Positions 1 through 6,016 of a DNA stretch of 9,900 nt are shown in pieces. Both the position numbers and the translations under genes were made by a program. Below the pieces are notes generated by a model. The model worked only from the letters and a program-made list of their open reading frames with translations, did not search any database and was not told the DNA's origin. Within the stretch, counting starts at the first letter, position 1; every line of letters starts with the position of its first letter. The stretch comes from Spirochaetaceae bacterium (lineage in GTDB: Bacteria > Spirochaetota > Spirochaetia > Treponematales > Breznakiellaceae), in assembly GCA_031278935.1 (NCBI GenBank), contig JAITJK010000184.1, positions 1-9,900 of the forward strand. Direction: 5' to 3'.

Positions 1-1
1 G

Positions 2-169
2 AATCAGGGCTTTCGGATATTGAAGCTCAACATCGGCAATCCCGCTATCTTTGGTTTCAATGCCCCTGATGAAATCATCCACGACATCATCATCAATCTC
101 CAGGATGCTGTGCCCGGAAAGCGGTCATGCATGATTGCCAATCCAAGGGAGTGATGGATGTGATTGTCA
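2..169 (+). pseudogene. Decayed AlaA/AspC-like aminotransferase fragment
   Basis: Bases 2-109 translate to a strong match to the N-terminal region of AlaA-type class I PLP aminotransferases, including LKLNIGNPAIFGFNAPDEI and then NLQDA (E. coli AlaA has a closely similar stretch from memory). That frame runs on into unrelated residues and stops at TGA 152-154. Bases 112-168, in another frame, encode ARKAVMHDCQSKGVMDVIV, which matches the next AlaA segment (SARKAIMQHYQARGMRDVTV in E. coli). The roughly 11 residues normally between these blocks, containing QGYxDSKG, are missing, so about 31 bases were lost and the frame shifted. After base ~169 the similarity ends, and the remaining ~300 residues of the enzyme, including the PLP lysine, are absent. 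The piece cannot encode an active aminotransferase. The 5' end lies outside the window. Confidence 0.75.
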
Positions 170-193
170 GGGCCTCTCGCTTTATAGTATGAT
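164..193 (+). promoter_or_regulatory. Sigma70-like promoter for the isomerase-apbE operon
   Basis: TTGTCA at 164-169 (5 of 6 to the -35 consensus) and TATGAT at 188-193 (5 of 6 to the -10 consensus) are separated by 18 bases. Transcription would start near base 200. This places the first in-frame ATG (200) at the transcript's very end and favours translation from 230 or 248. The -35 box lies on the last recognisable bases of the aminotransferase remnant. It was identified by eye only. Confidence 0.5.
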
Positions 194-229
194 AGCCCTA
201 TGAATATGTTTAATTGGTGCTTTAGCCGT

Positions 230-1276
230 ATGAAAAGGAGGAGACCCTTGTTTCTGCTTTCTTCCTTGGGTATGGGGATCTACTTGCTAGTCGGTATGGC
301 CGAAACCGTGTTTTCCGCGCCTACTGATGCTGCCCTGGGGAAGGGACTTTTTGCCCGGATCAGTACCGCCAAGGGAGATATTGTGGTTCGTCTGGAATAC
401 GAGAAGACCCCCCTTACGGTCTGTAATTTTGTTGCCCTCTCTGAGGGGAAAATGAAGATATCCCGAAGCGGTCCCTTCTATAACAACCTTCGTTTCCACC
501 GGGTTATCGACAATTTTATGATCCAGGGGGGAGACCCTACAGGAAACGGGAGCGGCGGTCCGGGCTACCGGTTCCCCGATGAATTCAATGCCGGTCTCAA
601 ACATGACGGGCCCGGGGTTTTATCTATGGCCAATGCGGGGCCAGGGACCAATGGGAGTCAATTCTTCATCACCCATGTAAAAACTCCCTGGCTAGATGGT
701 AAGCACACGGTCTTTGGTAAGGTTGTGCAGGGTCAAGAGGTGGTAAAAGCCATAAAACAGGGAGACCAGATCACGAGCATCACCATTATCCGTAACGGCG
801 CCGAGGCCCAGGCTTTCAAGGCGGATCAAGCCACTTTTGACCAGCTTTTGCAAGAGTCTAATGCCCGCGTCTCCGCCCAAACCAAGGCAAAACGAGATGC
901 GGATCTGGCGCAAATCAAGTCGAAATATCCTAATACCACTCTTTCTCCCTCAGGTATCTATTACTTAATCCAGAAAGCGGGAACCGGAGATAAACCTTCC
1001 CGAGGTAAAACCGTGGCCCTTACCTATAAAGGGATGCTCCTTTCTGGCAAGGTATTCGACGGATCCGATATTCAAGGAGGCCCCCTGGAATTTCGGGTAG
1101 GCATGGGTGAGGTCATTCCCGGCTGGGAGGAAACGGTCCTGGATATGCAGCTCGGGGAAAAGCGGCTGGTGGTCATCCCTCCAGAGCTTGCCTACGGCGA
1201 TCAGGCGGTGGGAAACGGCATTATTCCGGCAAATAGTTTTCTGGTTTTTGAGATGGAACTGGTACGGATCCGCTAG
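230..1276 (+). CDS. Secreted cyclophilin-FKBP fusion peptidyl-prolyl isomerase
   Basis: Prolyl cis-trans isomerase carrying both unrelated catalytic folds, expected to act on exported proteins outside the inner membrane. Residues below are numbered from the in-frame ATG at 200, ten residues earlier. A signal peptide with an MKRRR n-region starts at residue 11 and runs to about 40. The cyclophilin domain (about 52-200) has FHRVIDNFMIQGGD at 99-112 with the catalytic Arg at 101, SMANAGPGTNGSQFF at 142-156, and WLDGKH at 164-169. Trp164 matches the cyclosporin-binding Trp121 of human CypA, which many bacterial cyclophilins lack. A charged helical linker (about 205-250) joins an FKBP domain (about 255-358) with Tyr276, Phe286-Asp287, Val305-Ile306, Trp309, Tyr332 and Ile341-Ile342 at the FK506-pocket positions. 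This order is the CFBP type reported for Treponema denticola. The start is uncertain: ATG 200 is too close to the predicted transcript start, ATG 230 gives the best signal peptide, and TTG 248 has the best ribosome site. apbE follows after 26 bases. Confidence 0.93.
   Translation: MKRRRPLFLLSSLGMGIYLLVGMAETVFSAPTDAALGKGLFARISTAKGDIVVRLEYEKTPLTVCNFVALSEGKMKISRSGPFYNNLRFHRVIDNFMIQGGDPTGNGSGGPGYRFPDEFNAGLKHDGPGVLSMANAGPGTNGSQFFITHVKTPWLDGKHTVFGKVVQGQEVVKAIKQGDQITSITIIRNGAEAQAFKADQATFDQLLQESNARVSAQTKAKRDADLAQIKSKYPNTTLSPSGIYYLIQKAGTGDKPSRGKTVALTYKGMLLSGKVFDGSDIQGGPLEFRVGMGEVIPGWEETVLDMQLGEKRLVVIPPELAYGDQAVGNGIIPANSFLVFEMELVRIR
235..243 (+). promoter_or_regulatory. Shine-Dalgarno-like AAGGAGGAG before TTG 248
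   Basis: AAGGAGGAG lies 4-6 bases upstream of an in-frame TTG at 248. The spacing matches that of the - strand genes in this window. The same bases are the Lys/Arg codons of the signal peptide n-region if translation begins at ATG 230. It is therefore either the true ribosome site of a TTG start or a by-product of AGG AGG AGA arginine codons. Starting at TTG would remove all positive charge from the signal peptide, which argues against it. Confidence 0.35.
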
Positions 1277-1302
1277 ATTAGGACCATACATGAGGGCCCG
1301 TT

Positions 1303-2346
1303 ATGGAACTGAGGCATACAGGATGGCGGATAAAGTGGGTATTACGGTGTGTCCGAGGGGGCTTGGCGTGCCTTCTCTTGGTTACCTGTGCCAAAGCTCC
1401 CAAGGCCCAGGCGGAATTGGTTCTGGGAACCATCTGTAGTATCAATCTATACGAGCAAGGGTCTCCCAGGGTCTATGAAGCCCTTTTTTCTCGGCTTCAT
1501 GAGATTGACCGTACCATGAGCGCCACCCAGGGAGATACCGTGCTGGCGCGGATCAACCAGAATGCCGGCATTCACCCCGTACCGGTTCCCCCGGATCTTC
1601 TGGAAGTGGTGGAAGCGGCCCTTCGGTACGCGGCGTTAAGCCAAGGCGCCTTTGATCCCACCATTGGTCCTTTGGTTCAGTGCTGGGCCATCGGTTCAGA
1701 AAATCCTCGCATCCCTGAAGCCCTGGAAATCGAAGCCAGGGTATCCCTTATCGATTGGCAGGATGTGGTGATTGACCGAGAGGCCGCCACGGTGTTTTTG
1801 CGGAGAGCCGGCATGGCCCTGGACCTCGGGGCCATTGCCAAGGGGTATGCAGCGGATGAAATAGTCCGGATGCTTCAAAAGACTAGGATCAAAAGGGCCA
1901 TCATCGACCTGGGAGGCAATATCGTGGCCTATGGGACGAAACCCCAGGGCGAACCCTGGCGTATCGGTATCCAGAATCCCCTGAATAGCCGGGGAACCTA
2001 TCTAGGCATTCTTGCGGTCCAGCACAAAAGTATCGTAACCTCCGGGGTATATGAGCGGTTTGCAGAAATCGACGGGAAACGCTATCATCACATCCTGTCT
2101 ACCCAAGACGGGTACCCAGTGTCTAACGGCCTTCTGGCGGTAACCATTATCGCCGACCGCTCTCTTGACGCGGACGCCCTTTCTACGACGGTCTTTGCCT
2201 TGGGTTATGCCAAAGGCCGGGCCCTGGTGGAGTCTCTGGATCATGCAGAGGTCATTTTTGTCTTTGAGGATAACCAAATCCGGGGCACTCCTGTCGCCTT
2301 AGCCTGGTTTACCTTAGAAGATCCGCACTTTAGCCTGATCCCTTAG
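1303..2346 (+). CDS. apbE: ApbE family FAD:protein FMN transferase
   Basis: Transfers FMN from FAD onto Thr/Ser of target flavoproteins (RnfG/NqrC-type subunits are known targets of the family), outside the cytoplasmic membrane and Mg-dependent. The 347 residues are normal for the family. They start with a basic n-region and a hydrophobic stretch (about 19-28) ending in LLVTC (Cys29). This resembles a relaxed spirochaetal lipobox, though Thr at -1 is unusual; the alternative is signal peptidase I cleavage after AQA (35-37). Family motifs in order are LGTICSINLY (41-50), SQGAFDPTIGPL (113-124), DLGAIAKGYAAD (174-185), IIDLGGNIVAYG (200-211), PWRIGIQNPL (218-227), TSGVYER (246-252), YHHILS (261-266) and LDADALST (288-295). 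Asp291 and Thr295 have the spacing of the metal-binding Asp and Thr of Treponema pallidum Ftp. GAGGG six bases before the ATG is a weak ribosome site. No candidate target protein is encoded in the window. Confidence 0.95.
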   Translation: MELRHTGWRIKWVLRCVRGGLACLLLVTCAKAPKAQAELVLGTICSINLYEQGSPRVYEALFSRLHEIDRTMSATQGDTVLARINQNAGIHPVPVPPDLLEVVEAALRYAALSQGAFDPTIGPLVQCWAIGSENPRIPEALEIEARVSLIDWQDVVIDREAATVFLRRAGMALDLGAIAKGYAADEIVRMLQKTRIKRAIIDLGGNIVAYGTKPQGEPWRIGIQNPLNSRGTYLGILAVQHKSIVTSGVYERFAEIDGKRYHHILSTQDGYPVSNGLLAVTIIADRSLDADALSTTVFALGYAKGRALVESLDHAEVIFVFEDNQIRGTPVALAWFTLEDPHFSLIP

Positions 2347-2353
2347 CTTAAAC

Positions 2354-4213
2354 CTACAAAGTATCGGGAGACGCTAGGGCCGCAGGGAGCTGCATAGCGG
2401 TTTCCAGGTATCCCATGCGGCGTTTCTTTACGCTGATTTGCAACAACGCATACCCTTCATCCTCATAGATCCGCAGACTTCTGATTGATACCGGATCTTG
2501 CGCGGAGAGGCCCGCTTCATCGGCAATCGAGCCCCGCACCACCCGTTTCACCAGATATGCCGAGGAAAAAGACCGGCCCAAAGACGGGGCAAGAATGAGG
2601 CCAAAAAGGGGGGCGGTCATCCGTTCCCGGCTGTCGCGTTTGGCGGCCTCTGCCAGGGGGATGTCAGGTCGGGGAACCGACTTGAGGATATACCGGTTCC
2701 CGTCAGTAGTTTCCAGAGATACCAATTCTCCCGGTCTCGTAGGAAACAAGACGTCTTGTAACGCGGGAATAAGGCTCCCTTGGGGTGCAGATACGATCTC
2801 ATCGTTAATACGCTTAATGAAACTGCCTTCTTTGATCTGCTGGTCCGCTCCTGGGGTAAAGGGGGCCACATAGATGATCTCCGCCCCTGAGGCGGTTTCA
2901 CTCACCGTAAGCCCCAGCCAGGGACGCTCTGCCTTTCCCTCCCGCATCATAGCCGGCAAGGCCGCAGCAAGGCGTTCCGCAGGAACCGCAAAGTTCAGTC
3001 CCTGATATTGTTCCACCCCAGCAAAGACAATACCCACCAGGCGACCTTCCTTATCCACTACCGGCCCCCCGGAGTTGCCGTGGTTTACCGCCGCGTCTAT
3101 CTGAATCACATCGCCAAGCTGCAAGAGCCGGCGCCCCAAGGCAGATACAATACCAGAAGTAACCGTTTTTTCTAAGCCTACCGGAGAACCAATGGCATAC
3201 ACCGTATCTCCCACCTGGGGGATGATCCGATCCACCACGGAAAATACGTACTCTCCCTTCACATCCGCTTTGATAAGGGCCAAATCCAGGGCTTTATCCC
3301 AACCGACTACCTTGGCAGGTATTCGGGGACTCGCAGCATCCCCCATACGGATATACATCCGGGAATACCCTTCATAGGTGGGATCGACCTCACTAGAAAT
3401 AACATGATGATTGGTAATCAAAAGTCCTGAAGTATCCACAAAAAAAGCGGAACCTAATACCTTGTCGGGTATCCCCTGACCCCGTTCAATCCGGATACCC
3501 CGGTCCACCAGGACCGTGGCAACCCCCTTAATCATATCCGTTGCCGTATCCTGTCCTTGGGCATAGGCTCTCAGTTCTTCGGAGATTCCTTCCGACGGAG
3601 CATTTGACACCCTCTGATCCAGGATTCCCAGGAAGAAAGCCGCAGTACGCCGCTGCTTAACCGCTACGGCCTGTTCCAAAAAGAGCAGGGCGTCCTCGCC
3701 CTGGAGGGGCTGTAAGGTATGGGCTCGAACCGCCGAAAGAAAAGCCCCTAAATCATTACCCTCGGCTAATTGCTGCTTGGCATAGGCTAGGATAAAATCC
3801 GGTTCATTCCCGGTGTTTTCTACGGAAATCCCCAGGCTGGAAAGGGAACGAGATAAGGAGGCCGCGTCATCCCAGCGTTTTTCCTGGATGGCCCGTTCCT
3901 GGGAAGCGCGTAACTGGTCCACAGCGCCTGTTTTAAGGGTCTTCAAGGTTTCCACAGTTTCAGGACTCTGTGCTCCGGCGTAAGGGCTTGCAGGTCCATA
4001 AAGAGCTTCATAGATTCCTATGAGATGAATCGCCTGAGCCGGATCCGCAGAAATATACCCTTTAATATCATCAAGCCGCACTTCGGCGTTTAATTTCGGC
4101 GGAGCAAGCCGTTCTTCTTTGACCGCAGGAGATACACAGGAAAGGAACATTCCCGTCATACTCACCGCCCCTACCATCCATAAAAAACCTAAGACCTTGC
4201 TGTTACCGTACAT
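2354..4213 (-). CDS. HtrA-like trypsin-fold serine protease, probable lipoprotein with PDZ-like domains
   Basis: Predicted envelope-anchored serine protease of the HtrA/Deg (S1C) type, 619 residues. The signal sequence ends in MFLSC (22-26), so Cys26 is a likely lipidation site. Residues 40-225 are helical and TPR-like (for example AIQEKRWDDAASLSRSL), an N-terminal extension absent from DegP/DegS. The protease domain (about 228-420) has a complete triad: His270 in ITNHHVI, Asp310 in LDLALIK, Ser381 in HGNSGGPV. Ile341-Gly342-Ser343-Pro344-Val345-Gly346 also fits the family. Two PDZ-like regions follow: about 430-515 (PWLGLTVSE) and about 535-610 (FGLILAPS, then GSIADEAGL at 561-569). The order TPR-like, protease, two PDZ is unusual, so I assign the family but not degP/degQ. 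The start is supported by AGGAG four bases upstream. It is the last gene of the - strand operon, 38 bases after the acidic-repeat gene, and converges with apbE. Confidence 0.9.
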   Translation of the reverse strand: MYGNSKVLGFLWMVGAVSMTGMFLSCVSPAVKEERLAPPKLNAEVRLDDIKGYISADPAQAIHLIGIYEALYGPASPYAGAQSPETVETLKTLKTGAVDQLRASQERAIQEKRWDDAASLSRSLSSLGISVENTGNEPDFILAYAKQQLAEGNDLGAFLSAVRAHTLQPLQGEDALLFLEQAVAVKQRRTAAFFLGILDQRVSNAPSEGISEELRAYAQGQDTATDMIKGVATVLVDRGIRIERGQGIPDKVLGSAFFVDTSGLLITNHHVISSEVDPTYEGYSRMYIRMGDAASPRIPAKVVGWDKALDLALIKADVKGEYVFSVVDRIIPQVGDTVYAIGSPVGLEKTVTSGIVSALGRRLLQLGDVIQIDAAVNHGNSGGPVVDKEGRLVGIVFAGVEQYQGLNFAVPAERLAAALPAMMREGKAERPWLGLTVSETASGAEIIYVAPFTPGADQQIKEGSFIKRINDEIVSAPQGSLIPALQDVLFPTRPGELVSLETTDGNRYILKSVPRPDIPLAEAAKRDSRERMTAPLFGLILAPSLGRSFSSAYLVKRVVRGSIADEAGLSAQDPVSIRSLRIYEDEGYALLQISVKKRRMGYLETAMQLPAALASPDTL

Positions 4214-4217
4214 ACCG

Positions 4218-4222
4218 CTCCT
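4218..4222 (-). promoter_or_regulatory. Ribosome binding site of the HtrA-like gene
   Basis: AGGAG on the - strand, four bases before the ATG at 4213. It supports the chosen start. No promoter is evident in the 38-base gap that contains it, so the gene is probably read from upstream. Confidence 0.55.
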
Positions 4223-4251
4223 GTCTCCATCGCGCTTGTGGGCTATCCCCC

Positions 4252-6015
4252 TTAGTTTTGGCTGCGGTAGGATAGGGGATCAGACAATTCTCGAGTTCCA
4301 TCCCGGTCTATATCCCAGAAACGCAAAATTTTCTCAAGGGTAGACTCAGGCCCCTCCTGGGCATACCGGTATTGTTCTTCATATTCAAAAAGGCCATCTT
4401 CATCCCAATCGCTTTCAACTCCCTCGATGAGACTCCCAAAAAAGAGCGCCTCCCAGGGATTATCCTGAGAAACCGTACCGGAGGGTCGGAAGCGCCGGAT
4501 AGTTTCCAAATGGCCGTTTCCATCCAGGTCAATTTGCTGGGTCTGCGGACGTCCCTGACGAAACTCAGTAGTGGAAACCACTCGGTCGTTTAAAAATTCC
4601 CACGCCCGCTGGGGCACCCCCTGTTCCAATTCCACCCGTTCCCGACCTTGAGCGAATTCCCGGCTGGGCCGTTCCATAAAAAGGGCATGAGTAATCAACA
4701 TCCGCTGGGAAATACCTCGGGCAAAGGGTTCTCGTTCCGGGTACCATAAGCCGCCACTTTCCAGGCGCTTGAAATATACCGGGAGAAAGAAAAACGCAAA
4801 GGGCCTAAGCCGGTACTGGATCCCTTCCAGTGAAGCCGCTCCTACCGCCGGGTACTGTTCCCATTGGAGGGTAATTATTCGCTGCTCTTGGGTTGCCGCA
4901 AGGGGAGTAACAGGACTTACCTCAGATACCGACTCCGGCATTCCCTGCACTTCCGCCTTGACCGGAACCCCAGACTCAAAAAATACGGTCAATTCCACAA
5001 AACCGTCCTGATCTCCATCATAGGTATACCGACTAAGCATCCCCGCCTCGTACTGAACCCGGGACTCATAATAGCCGTCCTTATCTGCGTCTTCTATGAT
5101 ATGTCCCGAAAATCCTACCAGTTTGCTTCTAAACCACCCTTGCTCTTCTGGGTTTCGCAGGAGTTTCCAGAGGGCGCTCAGGAGGGCTTTATCTAAGGTA
5201 GGACCCTCTACCGCCGGAGAAGCCGCCACAAAAAGTTCATCCACCGCAATTTTTCCGTCAATAAGCCCCAAGTTTAATGCAGGGGCAATAGAACCGGCCA
5301 CACCTCTATGGATCCCCCGGTAGGCCCCAACAAGCCGACGGGCTTCCGCACTATCCCGTATAAAGGATGCCGCGACATAGGCGAGGTCCGGATCTACCTC
5401 AAGCAGCAGGGGCAACCGTTTCAAGGTCAGGGACACCAGGGCTTCTTCGGTAGCGGTAAGCCGCCAATCCGAAGCAAGGCTCAAGAAAAGTCGAACTGGA
5501 CGAGGATCCCGGGGATAGGTATTCAAGGCTTCTCCCATAACCCGGCTAAAGGCTTCCCGGTTACCGATCCCCAGAAAAGCGCGTAGGGTGAGGTACGTCT
5601 TCTCGGCGCTGGGGGCAAGGGGGGCAAGCATATACAAGGCGTCTGTATATCGGCGTAGTTGGATAGCGATTTCCGCTTCCAGTAACTGGGCCGCATCGGG
5701 CGTATAGGTCTGCCAACGACGAATTGCTAAGGCTTGTTGCAGGGCTTCCTGCACCGCAGCCAGGGGTTTACCCTCATGGAACCGTACTAAGGCCAGGAGA
5801 TAGGCCATATCCGAAGAAACGTCGGAAAAATCATGCCCCCGTTCTAAGCCGGCCAAGGCTTCAACCCAACGCCCCTCCTGCATGGCCCGTTGTGCCCAGG
5901 CAATGTATTTTTCCGCTATAGCCCGGTCTCCAGTCTTTGAGGCACTCTGCGTATACCCCCGCAAGGGGAACAGCAGCGCCACCCAAAGGAGTAATCCAAC
6001 CCGACAACCCCGCAT
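4252..6015 (-). CDS. Secreted TPR-like protein with five acidic D-x-D-x-[DN]-G repeats, function unknown
   Basis: I do not recognise this as a named gene. The 587 residues begin with an N-terminal signal peptide (hydrophobic 7-18, cleavage near residues 22-26), so the protein is probably periplasmic or surface-exposed. Residues about 30-235 are helical with a TPR look (IAWAQRAMQEGRWVEALAGL at 38-57). The C-terminal half has five motifs of the form D-x-D-x-[DN]-G-x-x-E beginning at Asp309, Asp333, Asp496, Asp536 and Asp568. The first two continue as a 17-residue repeat ending in [YF]-E-[AS]-G. They resemble EF-hand-like calcium loops with the closing Glu at position 9 instead of 12, and also Asp/Gly-rich beta repeats of other bacterial surface proteins. 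Calcium binding is inference only. The ATG lies one base past the ftsH stop with its ribosome site inside ftsH, so it is probably co-translated with FtsH. Confidence 0.85.
   Translation of the reverse strand: MRGCRVGLLLWVALLFPLRGYTQSASKTGDRAIAEKYIAWAQRAMQEGRWVEALAGLERGHDFSDVSSDMAYLLALVRFHEGKPLAAVQEALQQALAIRRWQTYTPDAAQLLEAEIAIQLRRYTDALYMLAPLAPSAEKTYLTLRAFLGIGNREAFSRVMGEALNTYPRDPRPVRLFLSLASDWRLTATEEALVSLTLKRLPLLLEVDPDLAYVAASFIRDSAEARRLVGAYRGIHRGVAGSIAPALNLGLIDGKIAVDELFVAASPAVEGPTLDKALLSALWKLLRNPEEQGWFRSKLVGFSGHIIEDADKDGYYESRVQYEAGMLSRYTYDGDQDGFVELTVFFESGVPVKAEVQGMPESVSEVSPVTPLAATQEQRIITLQWEQYPAVGAASLEGIQYRLRPFAFFFLPVYFKRLESGGLWYPEREPFARGISQRMLITHALFMERPSREFAQGRERVELEQGVPQRAWEFLNDRVVSTTEFRQGRPQTQQIDLDGNGHLETIRRFRPSGTVSQDNPWEALFFGSLIEGVESDWDEDGLFEYEEQYRYAQEGPESTLEKILRFWDIDRDGTRELSDPLSYRSQN
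4288..4410 (-). repeat. C-terminal acidic repeat cluster (motifs 4 and 5)
   Basis: Within the unknown secreted protein, Asp536-Glu544 (bases 4384-4410) reads DWDEDGLFE and Asp568-Glu576 (4288-4314) reads DIDRDGTRE. The same D-x-D-x-[DN]-G-x-x-E form occurs at 4504-4530 (DLDGNGHLE). An aromatic residue follows five positions after the Glu in the third and fourth copies. Confidence 0.7.
4993..5091 (-). repeat. Tandem acidic repeat pair (motifs 1 and 2)
   Basis: Asp309-Gly325 (DADKDGYYESRVQYEAG) and Asp333-Gly349 (DGDQDGFVELTVFFESG) align without gaps with a period of 24 residues. The coordinates cover the two acidic cores at 5065-5091 and 4993-5019. The DNA copies are diverged, so this is an old protein-level duplication and not a recent DNA repeat. 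Confidence 0.75.
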
Positions 6016-6016
6016 A

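Noticed and set aside
125..134. Ten-base palindrome TCATGCATGA
   Set aside because: Falls within the conserved coding remnant of the aminotransferase and is not positioned at the promoter; probably chance.
1107..1439. 110-codon + strand open frame across the end of the isomerase and start of apbE
   Set aside because: It overlaps two well-supported genes in another frame, and its translation shows no family motif; a shadow frame.
2881..2895. Perfect GC-rich stem CCGCC-CCTGA-GGCGG followed by TTTC
   Set aside because: Inside the HtrA-like coding region, more than 500 bases past the apbE stop, and without a real T-run; not a credible terminator.
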